From Iris pallida (taxonomy: Eukaryota; Streptophyta; Magnoliopsida; Asparagales; Iridaceae): a DNA stretch of 64,000 nt. The translations under genes and the position numbers were made by a program. Location: positions 16,808,992 to 16,872,991 of the forward strand of contig JANAVB010031417.1 in NCBI GenBank assembly GCA_029216955.1, given 5' to 3'. The notes under the pieces were generated by a model. The model was not told where the DNA came from. It saw only the letters and a program-made list of their open reading frames with translations, and searched no databases. Positions 35,624 through 47,821 of this stretch are shown here, piece by piece (positions within the stretch are counted from its first letter, which is position 1; each line of letters starts with the position of its first letter).

Positions 35624-36105
35624 CTTGTCTGCCGCCGTGGCCTTCTTTGTGTAGTCTTTCTTCGCAGAATCCTTGTGAAGGATTCTAGGAGAAGAAATTG
35701 AAGAAAATTAAAAATTTATGTTTCAATTATAAGCAAAAGAGAGAATGAAGAGAGAATTAAAATGAACAATTCAAAAAAAAAACCCTATTGATGATCATCT
35801 GGAATCGGAAGAGACGTGAGGAACTTTTTCCCCTCTGAAATGCAAAAGAAAATCTGAAGTGATGGGAAGGCTAGTTTTTTCTTTGAAATTGAAGAGTCGG
35901 ACGGTTATCCAATTCCTATGCGTCATGCCCTATTTGTTGAATTGCTATAATAAATTTTTTTTCCGACCTTGGACTTTGAAGAAGAAATCAGAATAATAAT
36001 GTTTATTATTTGTTATTATTACTAACATTTAAAAAATTTTGAGGCCCCTTGAAATTTGGGACCCAGGATGCAAGCCCTGTTTGTCCCTCCTCCGGGCCGT
36101 CCCTG
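34561..36105. mobile_element. Non-autonomous hAT transposon
   Basis: Termini CAGGGCCGGCCCGGA (34561) and TCCGGGCCGTCCCTG (ending 36105) are inverted repeats with one mismatch. The perfect 8-bp target duplication GTCAGATT flanks it (34553-34560, 36106-36113), the hallmark of hAT elements. The 1.5-kb AT-rich interior has no transposase frame, only a duplicated TCTTAAGTGCAAAGAT motif (34975-35065) and a long AG run. Confidence 0.88.
35573..35620. repeat. (AG)n microsatellite
   Basis: About 24 uninterrupted AG units inside the hAT element. The frame across it is repeat-encoded Glu/Arg and not a gene. Confidence 0.95.
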
Positions 36106-36329
36106 GTCAGATTTACCTCTGGGTCCGTCCTGAACCTGGAGTCGACCCAGAAGTCAATGTGATCCTGTGTTTTAACATCCGAACCCGGAAGCTTCCAGTG
36201 GGCCGGACCGGCCCTCCTCAATTCCTCCCGGATCAGTTTGGATGAACCAAGGCGGGTTGCACTTTCTATACTCATTTTCCCACCCCCTCCCCTAAACTTC
36301 CCTTTGTTTTTTTGGCGCGAATCTCATCC

Positions 36330-36411
36330 CCTTCTCCCCACGGACCCCTCTGTTACTCGAAAGTCGAAACCCTAATCGTTCCAAAACGAGGACTCTCCCA
36401 TTGATTTTGTG
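36330..36411 (+). other. Candidate first (non-coding) exon of the NSE3 gene
   Basis: A C-rich leader with GAAACCCTAATCG ends in GATTTTGTG followed by a GTAATT donor at 36412, like plant 5' untranslated exons. The next coding start is at 39161, so an intron (or several) of about 2.7 kb would be needed. The joining acceptor cannot be fixed by eye. Confidence 0.35.
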
Positions 36412-39160
36412 GTAATTATCGATCTCAACTCCTCGATTTGATCAATTTCATGAAAATTTTCTTGATTTCTTTCCTGTTACGGAAATTTGAGAGGACACAA
36501 TTTTAGTTCCATCACCGATTTGGGTTACTTCGGGGTGAAATTAGTTTTTGTGGTGGTGGAGTTGGTCATACATAAAACTTAGGGTTTTGAAACTTTTTTC
36601 CAGTAGTGCATCTCCCTCCACTGTGCACTATATGTTTGTTAAAATTCCTGAAATAGAACCTCTGTTTTTGTAACTTTCTCCCTTAGCCGATCGTTTTACA
36701 TTCAGACCAGTAGTAGTAGTAGTAGTAGTAGTAGTAGATATTCTTATCCATAAATATTTGTAGGGACGATCTTACTATTTTCCATGTTTTCCTTGTGCTA
36801 AACTGCCATGTCGGTCACTCGAATATTTTTATTAGGAATATAGTTGCATAGACATAGATACCATTAAGCTCAATACAAACATCGTGACACGGATACGACA
36901 AGAACTTTGGTGTGTCTGTATCTGATACGTGCCTGACATGATGCGGCTGGGATGTCTCCGTTTTTTTTGGAGTATCCTTGTTTATGTCGATATCTAGGGT
37001 TGTTACAGAACAATGTTTTAGTTGCAATTTTGATGGTTAAGGTTCAGTCAAGTTTTGGGTATTAGTAGCTGTTTGGGATTAGTATGAAAAATCCCGGTGG
37101 GAAAAATCCTGCTTCCCCTACTATTAGTAGGGCTATAAAATCAAATCATCTAGAAAAAAAAAACATTATTATTTACTTGAGAAGCCTAATTACTGCTTCT
37201 TACGTCTTTAGTGGCGATCTAGACGCCATGTGGAACTTACAAAACCTTTTGAATTGCAATGACTAGAGAAATAAAATAAGTTCTAATCCATCTAATAGGA
37301 GGTCTAATGCTTGATAAAATCAAAAATTTTTGAGTCATAGAACACCTTACGCTAATAACCACAACTGGATTATACTCAATCTCAACATTGTTAGCATTTC
37401 CAATATTTTCCCTTCTTTTTTATTTGATCTTCTCGCATTTTCATTCTTTTATATTTTTATTTTTTTAAGTAATATTTTTCTTAATTCACATTTTTTGCTT
37501 AAACCCAAATATAGAAGATCTTTAGGTAGATGGAGGTTGTAATGGTAAAGTTTTAAAGGGCTTGGGGCACCAAGAAGAGAGAGACCGGACAACTTGGTGT
37601 TTGTTGGATTCCTTGGCTAATATTATATTTCTCTGAAGGCTAATTGTTTAATTTGTTAGCAAATAACATTTTTTTTGCTATGTTGTATGGACACAAATAC
37701 ATTACGGCACAATGCGGGCACGACGACACTGGCAAAATATTGATTTCCATGTGCGCTAGTGTATTTTTATTGTTTGTGTGTCCGATACATGTTTGATGAC
37801 ATGGACATTGCACGGGTTTCTGGAGTCTGTGCTTATAGCTTTTATGTATTATCTTTGTTTGAATCATGTGCTGGTTGTCCTTTTTGAAGTTTGCTATTAT
37901 AGTTTATTGCGAATTATCCTTGCATGCGAGACACTTTTGGGCATAGTTTGGGTCTTATTTAGGAAATGATCACTGACTTACAGTTATAACTTGTTGTCAA
38001 TAGGTAGACAATGAGTTGTAAAAACTTGGTCATATCTTTTTGGACTGGACTTGACCTTGACTGGTGCAGGTATAAAGATGGGGGAGAGCTTGATGTTAAT
38101 TCTACTGATTAGAATATTTCTTTAAGTGGTAGTCTTGGTGAGATATATGTGAAGAATTCTTTTCTAGATTAAGAATACTGCTACGTAGTTGATTGATGGC
38201 AGTGTCCCTTGCAATGAAGAGGAGAATTATAAGTGCTTTCAATTACTTAACTAGCTGAGCTGCGGAGTTTGAAAAACGTACCAGCCACCATACTGGCCTC
38301 CAGTTATCTGGTGGGTAATTAGCTTTCTGTCATTTTTGAGAGGGTCGAAGGTGATCCCAGCCTTGGGTGGTAGTTATCTAATTTGTCTTGTTGCTACGGA
38401 GCGCTCTCATTTAGTTTGTGGTGCTTTTTCTAGCCTCACCTTACTTTGGGGACAATGGATTTTGGAACACTGCTCTTCATGTCCAAGATAACATTTATTG
38501 AATTTTATTCAATCTTTACAAGGAACACAAGTCATGGAAGTTCTTTAAAATAGTGAAGAAGTTGATAGTCTGAAACCAGTGTGGTACTTTTTATAGTGTG
38601 AGGGACATGAAAAGGCTGTGATTGCATATATTTCATATGATAGCCTCCAAGTACTTGACTGTTCATATTAACTTCCTTATTTTACACATTCAGTTGAAAT
38701 GATCTTTCGGATTTTCCCCCTTGTGTATTCCTATATTCTGTTCTTTCTGATATCTGTAAGTGATGTTGTTCAAAACTTTGAGTCGAGTTTTTTTAATGAA
38801 AAAAGTGTAATTCAAATTTATTAATTACTTTCATTTTCACTGATCCAAATTACTTCCATTGAGGGAGTAAAAAGGGACATGGTGGCCACAAGTGAATGGC
38901 AAAAGAGGATTCATGTATAGCTAACCCCCAACATTTCTGAGTTATGTTGTCATCACTATTCTTGTTGTTGTTCATATTAATCTAACTGATTTAATTTAAA
39001 ATTAACTCTGATGTAAAAACACTGATTTTATAGTGTACTCAGATATTTTCACCCTTTTCAAGTACTTTAAAGTTTTATCTTCTCCGTAGGTCCTATATGG
39101 GAGTTATTTCTTTCATGCAATTGTGCTGACTACCTTTGCGAAGTTACAGTTAGTTACAGA
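36412..39160 (+). other. Presumed 5' leader intron and upstream sequence of NSE3
   Basis: No coding sequence recognised. Decayed repeat-like segments with ACACGGATACG and GTGTCCGATACATG (36880-36950, 37690-37810) resemble remnants of one MITE family. A YAG-type acceptor near 39089 could open the last untranslated exon before ATG 39161. Confidence 0.35.
36711..36738. repeat. (TAG)n microsatellite
   Basis: About nine AGT/TAG units in the presumed leader intron of NSE3. Confidence 0.95.
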
Positions 39161-42100
39161 ATGACAAGTTACAATGACGATTTATCACAGATTAACGTAT
39201 CTCAAGAGGTATATTTCAGTTTAAATCCTCCACTGCCTGAAGTAAGTATTTCTACTATGAAATGATCAGTAAAGTACCTCACTACAGGAAAAAGACAAGC
39301 TGGTAGCAGAAGTAATCCGAAACGTCCTATTCAAGACCCACCAAAGCTCAGGTTGCCCTATAAAGCGAGAAGACTTGACCCAGGTAATAACTAAGAACTA
39401 TCGACAGAGAGCCCTCCCAGCCCTTGTTATAAATGAGGCCAAAGATAAGCTTTCTAGCATATTTGGGTATGAGATGAAAGAGCTTCAGCGTACTCGTCCG
39501 TCCACAAACAAGCAGAATCGTGCATCCCAGCAGAGTGAGTTACCCTGCCAGCTTGCTTATCCTTTGTTTTCTAAGGATATATATAACCTACTTTCCATTT
39601 TTTCTTTTATTTATATTTTAGTTAAGTTAAATTTTGAATTAATTAATGAAATTGCAAGCATATATATTTCAGCGATTTATTGGATGACATGTATTGCCTC
39701 TTTTTTTATTTTTATCTTCCTTCTTCTTTACATATGAAATGTCATGTTAGTTAACATATTCAGATGCACAGTGCAGCTATTCTTGCTGCTAACCAGCAAC
39801 ATTAGGAGCTAACCAGAGAAATCTCATTCGGTGCATTGGGATCGATCCCATCCAAAGAAACTCTTCTGAAGATTAGGCACTAGGGACACATTTTGATTCC
39901 CTTATTTAGATTATTATAATAGTTTCTTACAACAGATAGGGAGGTGCTCAGATAACTAAGTATTAATAGTTGATACTGTCTTCAGGTAGCTTAGATGCAA
40001 AGTCATATATTATCACGAGCCAGCTACCTTCTGATATCTACAAAAAGTACATCGAGGATAAGGAGACCTCACATGTGGCTGGTTTCACATTTATTGTGAT
40101 AGGAATCGTACATCTTGCTGGCGGTAAAATCTCTGATGGTATGTCACATTCTTCTTGCTCGTCTTTCTGGTTCCAACTATTTTGGCAGGTTAGTAACATG
40201 CCAAATCTTTCACACATTACAGAAAATCTTTGGCATCAACTGAAGCGTCTGGGATTAGGTGAGAGTGATGAAAAGCATCCAGTGTTTGGTAACACTAAGC
40301 AAGCATTGGAGGCTCTTGTGCAGCAAAGGTAATGCATGTTTTTTTTTGTGGAATTTACATTGATATTGTCCTTGACTTGGATATCTTTTATTTAAGATCA
40401 GTTTTGCCTTAGGTATCTGCAAAAGGAGAAAGTTAGTGGTCCTGAAGGCAATACTATGATGTATGAGCTAGCTGAGAGAGCATTGGATGAGCCCATCAAG
40501 ACTAAGCTGAAAGATTATATAACACAGGTTTATCATTGATCACTCAGTTTGCCTTCTCTCTTTTCTAAACTGCTTTTATTTATTCCTGTCATTAGATATG
40601 GTTTTAGGCTTTAGCTTCCTAGAATAGACTAATGACTACTTGATAATGAGCAAAAGCTAGTGAAGATAAAACAAAGCCAGCAGAAAATTCAGGAGCTCAG
40701 GAAACACATCTTGCTAGACCTAAGACAGATACAAAGTTGATTTTCTGATAGCGTAAATTTCATGAAACCACCTGACATTTTCCCCTGCCGTTAGTTCCTT
40801 GGCATGGATGATCCTTGCTGTTTATTTCTAGAAGATTCCGTTGGGCATGGGATCTTCAGAAAAATAGAAGGCACAGAGGGTCACCTGCAATTTGAGCTTT
40901 CTGATATGAACGTATTGTAATGCTGAACTCAGTTAAAACAAAACTGGTTTTGAATTCATTGAAAACTTTAAAGGAGAAGTGTTAAATAAATGGACCGCTT
41001 GAAAATAACTGGAAGAAACAATCTTTTAAAGTTTAACAGACTCATACACAATACTTTATATACAGTGTACACACAGCTTACTAATTTACTAAAGGTATCC
41101 GCCTAGCTGCCTTAGGTGGCTGCCTAGGCCTTTTGGGGGACCTAGTTCCTAGGCCACAAGTATTTAGGCGGCTTGTTACAGAGGCGGTCACATGCAAGGT
41201 GCCCGCCTTATCCTGCCTCGGGCTACCTTATCTGCCCAAACCCCAATTCCTGCTCATTTAACTTATGTTAGAATACGACCCAACCCAAATTAAAAGATGA
41301 AACAATTCCTGATTCATTGCCTCCTCTCCCCCTGATTGCTGTGTGCTGAAATTTCAATTTCACCTCAAACGCCTTCTCTCTCTCTCTCCAACTCTGATTG
41401 TAAAGTCACTCTGAGTTCGACCCTCAGTCTCACTCACCCTCGCTGTCTCTATATTTATCAGTTACTCTTTTCCGACTCTAGCACTGATATTGGTGTTTGA
41501 CCTTCGAAACTCAATTACGTCTCTCTCCTCTCTGAGACCCTCTTCCATTCCCCATTTTTGCTTGTAAGAATGAGAGAAGACGAATGTGAAGGGATGGGTA
41601 GCATGGGTTTCTTTATGGAACAGCATGGTAGATCAATGAACAAAATTCTATAAGATCACATCAAGTTCAAATAAATTATTAGAACCCCACGACAAAACAA
41701 TGAACTACTGGTTCTTCATAAGTTACCTACTGCACACCCCAAATTTTAGTTTCGAGGACCCTCGCCACCTCAAGGCCCGGTCTAGGCCTTTTGGGGATTA
41801 GCTCCTTCGTGCCACCTTAACAAGCTTGCTTTGTAGTTTGTACACCAACACTTCAATATAGATGTCAAAGGAACCTTCTTTAGCAGATAGTCTTACACTT
41901 GTACACAACCATGCAAAGAGCTATCTATTAGAGATACTTATGTTATAGTAGACACCCTTTCCCTTTGACAGACAATCCTTAACACTAATGTCCATTTAAC
42001 TTGCACATCTTTTTTACCCATAGACCCCTATTCCTGAATAGATACACCCTCAAACAGTCAAACACCTATTCATGGAAGGTGAGAACCCAATATAATGACC

Positions 42101-43172
42101 ACAGGTGCATGAACAAGTTTCACGATTTCATCAACAGAGCAGTTGAAAACTGTGTTTGCTCATGGTTTCTGCCACTTCTTTGACTTTGACTCAAGCTTGT
42201 TGTTCCCAGTGGCGTAGCCACATGGAGCCGAGGGGGCGCAGCCCTCAAATTTTGTTTTTTTTTGTGTGAAGTATTATGTATATAATTTTATTAGGGGCAT
42301 AAAAAAAACTATCATGATGTTACAATAACATTGCAATGTCAGATTGGTAAAATAATATATTTAGGGAACAACAGAACATCAACTCAACTAATCATAGCAG
42401 TATACTTTCAAGAACTTGTCTATTAACAAAATGCTAAAGTCTACGGAAGCTTCTAAATATGTTAGTTTTTTTAAGATTTATCTTAGTAGCACATAGAACA
42501 AAAAGAAAATTAGTAAAGCAGTATATACATCACTAAAAAAAATGATGTTCATAAGATATATTTCTATATTGACAACACTCAACAATTTATCACCATTTTT
42601 TATATATATAATGTTTTTTTTATCACACTTTTATATATATAGTGTGAATGCCTCCTAACTCACTTACAAAGAAAAAGATGTCATTAGGAATGACAAGTTT
42701 TTTAAATTGTCCGATGGAGACTTTCTTTTTTTCGGGCACGCGTTTGGTGTTTTAAAATGGGGACATGGACGGGAATGTGGGCGCGTACACATTACGTGCG
42801 CCGAACCAGGCAGGACGGCGGCGACGACACGCACGTGTGGCCCACATAATTAGTCCACAACAACTCACAAGTAAGTGAAATAAACTAATATAAAGACGAA
42901 TATGAGAACTCCTAATCAACATGGGACTAAAAAAGAGAACTTGATTTTTTCAATGAGAAGAATACAACAAATATATGATATTTTTGAAACTATAAATGTA
43001 TTTATTATAACAAAAATTAATAGTAATCAAAGGTTATTTTATACTCTTTGCTCATTTTATACTCTCATATTATATATTATCCCCTCTGTTCACTTAAAAT
43101 ATTGTTTATCTGAAAAAGTTCCCTTGGTAGCAGATTGTGAACACTGAAACTCCTGCTGCAGAAGGAGATTGA
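39161..43172 (+). CDS. NSE3: MAGE-domain protein, NSE3 subunit of the SMC5/6 complex
   Basis: Six coding exons: 39161-39208, 39288-39534, 39986-40138, 40223-40328, 40413-40527 and 43134-43172. All have GT/AG borders and fit in phase, giving 235 codons plus stop. The product is a compact MAGE homology domain: SQEEKDKLVAEVIRNVLF, TQVITKNYRQRALPALVINE, GFTFIVIGIVHLAGGKISD, LWHQLKRLGLGESDEKHPVF and YLQKEKVSGPEGNTMMYELA. In the known complex NSE3 pairs with the NSE1 RING protein and the NSE4 kleisin to bind DNA for repair and replication-fork stability in the nucleus. The start is supported by the short acidic leader found in plant NSE3. The last exon, IVNTETPAAEGD, is only 12 codons and follows a 2.6-kb intron, so it is the least certain part. 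Confidence 0.88.
40528..43133 (+). other. Long last intron of NSE3
   Basis: 2,606 bp, much longer than the other introns. It has several repeat-like pieces: two direct copies of a CTAGGCCTTTTGGGG-containing block (about 41130-41158, 41782-41809) and, near 42212, CAGTGGCGTAGCCAC, which resembles a hAT or CACTA terminus whose partner I did not find. Probably enlarged by transposon insertions. No coding exon recognised. Confidence 0.6.
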
Positions 43173-43736
43173 CATGGTCGTAACAATCAGAGGTCAGATT
43201 GATCCATACTTTTTGCTGACATTGCTCCGTGAATGAACCTTAATAGAGCTGTTTTTTCCTCCTTGCAGATATATTTTTGGTGTTTCTGATTTTGGCCCAG
43301 TAGTTCCGGAGATCAATGAGACCTTTAATCAAATTGTATAGTCCTCGTAGTATATTTAGGAACTCATGACTGCTGGTTCTCCAAAATAGTACCAACATGT
43401 GTAGAAGTGTTCATCATGGGACACCTACCTAACATTGATCGTGCTTCTAACTTTCACCTTGGTTGGCTGCAACCGTGCTGTGTTTTACAATCTATTTTTT
43501 GTTCTCATGATGCCTGAATGCAACTTTTGTTGCAATGAGTAGAGAAGCTTGGTTCTTATTCTTGTGAAGGAAAAACCTTTTATCAGATATTTACTTATTA
43601 GATGACGATGTGGCAGCTATTTTTGCTTACCTCTGTAACAAATGCTGTGGTCGTCTGCCTCAACCAAAGTTGCATCAATTTGGTACATGTTTTAATTTGG
43701 TTGAAATTGGATTTATTTATTACCATATTGTAGCGT
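43173..43736 (+). other. 3' flank of NSE3
   Basis: The 3' untranslated region should lie here; AT-rich with no further gene. It ends at the T-run 43737-43751, which is the poly(A) tail of the LINE read on the other strand. Confidence 0.45.
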
Positions 43737-45743
43737 TTTTTTTTTTTTTGCAGCAAAACAACTTGAGAGCAAGGAAACATCCTTGGCATGATACTCACAA
43801 GTTACACAATGGTGACATGAAAGTCTCTTCTTTTTGTTGTGAAGGGGTTGGAACTTTTATTAACTGGAATGAACTGAGTGACTTACAGGCGGAGGAGATT
43901 CCTCGGATATTAACTGTGTTATGAAACCCGGAGGGGAAACGAGAGTAGATGAACACTTATTGATCATGGCGAATTCTGCCAATAGGTGAGCCGCCTTGTT
44001 GCCCGTTCGCTGGACGAAGCAGAAGGTTGGGGGGTGCTCCGGTGGTATTAATTTCCGGATGGATTGGATGAGATCCAGAAGCTTCCAAGGGATTGCACTG
44101 CTATCTCCGTTGAAGATCCTGTGTGCCGTGAGGGAGTCTCCTTCGATGACGACTCTCTTGTTGGGCCAACGATCAGCCAGCTGAATCCCAAGGCGGATAG
44201 CGTGAAGCTCGGCTACGAGGCTTTGCTCCACTGGGGACGAAATGGGAGAGTGCCATGAGTTCGCAACTAGGAGGCGACCTCTTGCGTCTCTGGCAATGGC
44301 TGCAGCAGCTATGGCTGTAGCTGTGATGTCGCGCCATCTACGTTGATCTTAATGACGTCATCTATAGGGGCCGACCAAGTGGCTGCTGCACTGGCGGAGG
44401 ATTGCAGGTCATGTAGATTTTCGACCATGTTGGAGCTTTGCTCAGAGAAGGAATTTATCATGCTGTTAACTGAGTTGATGATGCGATGAGGATTAGGTGC
44501 AATGTGTCGGAAAATGCAATCCCCTCTAGCCTTCCACATGGCCCAGAGAATGCAAGCACCCATTTGGAAAGTCTCAGGGACGATGGATCTGAAGTCCAGC
44601 TATCAAGGAGTTGTTGTATGTTGTGGTGGCTATCCACTTTGAGTCCCAATGGGCTGATAAAACCATGCTGCCCTCACGACGTTACAGTGTATGAATAGGT
44701 GGTTGACATCTTCTTGCTGGACAAGGCAGAATGGACAGGGGAGAGATGCTCGGGATCCGTTTGTTGATGGCATGTTGTAGAGGCAGTGCATTGTTCAGGA
44801 GTCTCCACACGAACATTGTAATCATGGGAGGGATGTTGGTCATTTTCCAGAGGCGATGCCATGGAAATGCAGAGCACGGGCCTGATGTACTTGGGGCTTG
44901 TCTACGGATGGATTCATACATAGATTTAGAGGAGAAACTGCCATTCCTAGTGCAAGTCCACAAGAGAGTGTCAGGTCCATCGCCGCCGCCTAAGCTGATT
45001 GCTTGTACGGCATTGGCTTCTGTAGGGGAGAATAGGGAGTGTATTAGTGGACCGTTCCATATGCGCATCCCTGGGATCAGTATTTCCCTAAGTAATCTGG
45101 GTCCCGTAGCTCCGATGCGGGGGCTATGTACTTTGAACCCCGGCAAGTTAGGAATCCATGGGTCTTCATAGATGTCTATCCATCCTCCGCTAATTTTCCA
45201 ACAGATGTTTCCCTCCATGTGCTTCCGAATATCAAGGATACTCATCCATGTCGGGGATGTGCGACTTCCTTTCGAAGCAGTACAGATTGATTTGTTTTGC
45301 AAGTAGATGCTCTTCAATGGGCGTACCCAAAGTTGATGTGGTTGTTCGAGAAATCTCCATAATAGTTTGCCAATCAAAGAATCATTGACCCATGCAGGGT
45401 TCCTGAAGCGGAGACCTCCTTCGCGTTTAGGTTTAGTGAGCTTGTCCAGGAGAGGAAATGCATCTTTCTCTCTGTAGTCCCGTGTCCCCACCAGAAGCTT
45501 CGTTGGTGCAGCGCTAGGTCATTCGTGATAGACCTAGGAATTTTGTAAGCTGACATGTAATAGATAGGTATCGAAGATAGAGTCGACTGGATGAGCACTG
45601 CTCACCCTGCATGGGACATGAGCTTTGACTTCCAACCTTGGAGGCGATTATCACATCTGGCTATGAGCTGGGAATAAGTACTTCGGCTTCTTTTGGATAT
45701 GAGTAATGAATGGCCCAGATATTTATCATGCTTGTTCATCCGT
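43737..45743 (-). pseudogene. 5'-truncated LINE (non-LTR retrotransposon) with poly(A) tail
   Basis: On the minus strand the sequence begins at the border with the Copia LTR, inside the late reverse-transcriptase region (IYYMSAYKIPRSITNDLALH). It continues through the zf-RVT domain (GLRFRNPAWVNDSLIGKLLW; later FVWRLLNNALPLQ) at 44682-45491, to an RNase H domain (43860-44231: AELHAIRLGIQLADRW, VVIEGDSLTAHRI, TGNKAAHLLAEFA). A run of 15 A at 43751-43737 ends it. Frames change several times and stops are present, so it is dead. The RT core (YxDD) is absent: either lost, or displaced beyond the window by the Copia and Ogre-like insertions. Confidence 0.85.
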
Positions 45744-46748
45744 TCCCGGGGCTTGATCAAAGATGGTAAAACTGATGCAATCGAGATCTACGATGATACA
45801 AAGGACCAAACAGCCAGATTACAACATGAAGGAGGAAAATAGAGAAGAGAAGATCTCTCGTTCTTTCTTGCAAACGTGTTGCAATTGGGATAGAACGAGT
45901 TACAAAATCTAGAGAAAGATGAGATGAAGAACAGTGCTGGGGTGTCAAAACACCGTTGCTCAAAGCAAGATTCGCCCCACACGACTTGCTTCCAGGAACC
46001 AGCAAGTTTGAAGAACTTGTGGAACGCTCGAAGTCACCTCTGTTCTGACTCCTCGGATGAACTTGCAATGGCGGCAGCAACTTCCTCTCTCTCTCTTTTT
46101 TCTGACATATATTTTTCGTAGTACCACACAAAGGATGCCAGAAGAGAGTATAAATAGAGAGAGGGTGGAAACCCTAGCCGCCTCTTCAGTTATGGAAAGA
46201 TTGAATCAAATCCCAAAAAGATAACAACGAGATTAATTCAAATCCCATAAAGATAGCAACGAAATTAATTCAAATCCCACAAAAAGTGAATCTGAATTAA
46301 TCGCATTGAATCAGTCTTTCCATAACTGACTTGTAGTCTGCACAGTCAGCGGAGCCCTCCAAGTGGCAGCAACAGCAGCAGCCTGGCCGCATGAGCCGCA
46401 TGGCCTCACGTGCTAAGTGCAAAGTGCGCCAACAAAACGCCACATTACGCCTCATGAGCCCATGAGCCCGAGTCCGAGTCCGAGTCGCTAAGCCTCTTTG
46501 GGGCTTAGCTCCAAATGAAATTAATCCAAGAGAATGACAAAAGCATTAATGCTTAATCCTTGGAGCCTTATTCTTACCTCCTAGTAAAATCATCCACATG
46601 GTTTCCTCCTTAGGGTCACCACCCCATGTGCATCTCTCAACAACACAACCAAGTATATATGTTGAGATAACTCATGGTGTATTTCCGATGTGGGACTAAA
46701 CAAGGCATGTTGAGAGCAAGCTCTCTCCATGTAAAGAAAGCACCAACA
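45744..46748 (-). repeat. 3' LTR of the second Copia element
   Basis: About 1 kb; starts TGTTGGTGC at 46748 on the minus strand, after purine-rich GTGGAAGAT. U3 includes the TAGTCCCACATCGGAA motif common in plant LTRs, a tandem ~37-bp unit with GGGATTTGAATTAAT at about 46200-46285, and an inverted repeat (AGTTATGGAAAGA with TCTTTCCATAACT; 46191-46212, 46306-46330). A TATTTATA signal lies at about 46151-46158. The left border is fixed by comparison with 51777. Confidence 0.8.
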
Positions 46749-47758
46749 ATCTTCCACATATCACAACATATATATGTGTCCAGGGTTGAGCGTTCCCCAC
46801 AGTAACTGTCCATTTTGCATTAGGATAGATGTCGCTGACGACTTGAATCTTTCCGCATGGGTTAAATAACAATGTGATACAAGAATGGACTATGCCTTGA
46901 ATTCTGTACCACAATTGTAATTCTTCCCACTCACAAAGTGTAGTTACGTGTGCTTCTGGCTGCACATTAAAGGTCCTGTGCCAGCCTGGTTTCAGTGTAT
47001 AATTTTGGGCGTCTACAAGTTTACCCTCAAGAGACTGCCTGATATCTCTTTCCATGCACTATAGGTGAGTTCTTTATTAAAGAGGCATGTCATAAAGCCT
47101 TGCGCTTCCTTGCGGTGCTACGCCGCTATGACATGGCCTGAAACCGAGGCATTACCCCTACCTGGGAACCTCATCGTAGTGTCATACTACTGTAGCATGA
47201 GGTCTCAGCCTCTTTGTAGTGCCAATCTACTCAGCATGAAGCCTAAGGCTTCCTTGCGGTGTTACGCCGCAACGACATGGCTTGCAAGGCCGAGGCTTTA
47301 CCCCTACCTGGGTACCTCATCGTGGTGTCGTGCCACTATAACATGGGGCCATCTTCCCCTTTGTAGTGCTGTCTACAACTCTTTAATTACGTCATACAGC
47401 ATTAGGCTACCTGCCTATTTGCGGTGCTACGCCGCTATGACTTGGCTTGCAAAGCCGAGGCATTACCCCAGACCTGGGAACCTCATGGTAGAGTCACCCC
47501 ACTGTAGCATGGAGTTTCACTCCTTGTAGTGCTGCTCTACCGTGCTTCCTGTAAAGCACACCAGGCATTCACTCTGCCTGAGAACTCATTAAGGCGTTTA
47601 AGCCAACCTTCCACAGGATCTATTTTTTCTGCAGAAAATACATAGTAGACAACAGTGGTTATGGGTCCGTATCCCTTCCATGTTCCAGAGAACAAGTATC
47701 CACTGTTACCTGATAGTTTCCCAGTCAGTGATCCTCCTTTGAACCAAAAGTTAGATGC
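46696..47758 (-). CDS. Extra coding unit between Copia pol and 3' LTR, family unknown
   Basis: Two long open pieces read in the same direction as pol. Piece one (47758-47537, ~74 codons) follows an acceptor-like TCTACTAG and has GYLFSGTWKGYGPITTVVYY and DPVEGWLKRLNEFSGRVNAW. Piece two (47058-46696, ~119 codons) follows acceptor-like CACCTATAG and has NYTLKPGWHRTFNVQPEAHV and CEWEELQLWYRIQGIVHSCI, ending 53 bp inside the LTR. The gap of ~480 bp between them is a tandem repeat and looks like an intron. The composition is that of a real folded protein with many aromatic residues. I do not recognise the family. A captured host gene or an env-position gene of this Copia group are alternatives. Confidence 0.5.
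47086..47541. repeat. ~150-165-bp tandem repeat, three copies
   Basis: Three diverged units begin at about 47086, 47228 and 47391. Each has TTGCGGTGCTACGCCGC, then CCGAGGCATTACCCC, ACCTGGGAACCTCAT and TTTGTAGTGC. Open frames on the plus strand in this region are by-products. The array occupies the space between the two pieces of the extra coding unit. Confidence 0.88.
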
Positions 47759-47821
47759 CTAGTAGATTTCTCTTTGAACTAATAGCATAAAACTTTATGG
47801 TAGGATTACAAAGACACACTA

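Noticed and set aside
42204..42260. Second hAT/CACTA element starting CAGTGGCGTAGCCAC
   Set aside because: The terminus looks right, but I could not find the matching inverted end or a target duplication.
47065..47529. 154-codon plus-strand frame
   Set aside because: It runs through the three tandem repeats opposite to the Copia coding strand; repeats keep it open.
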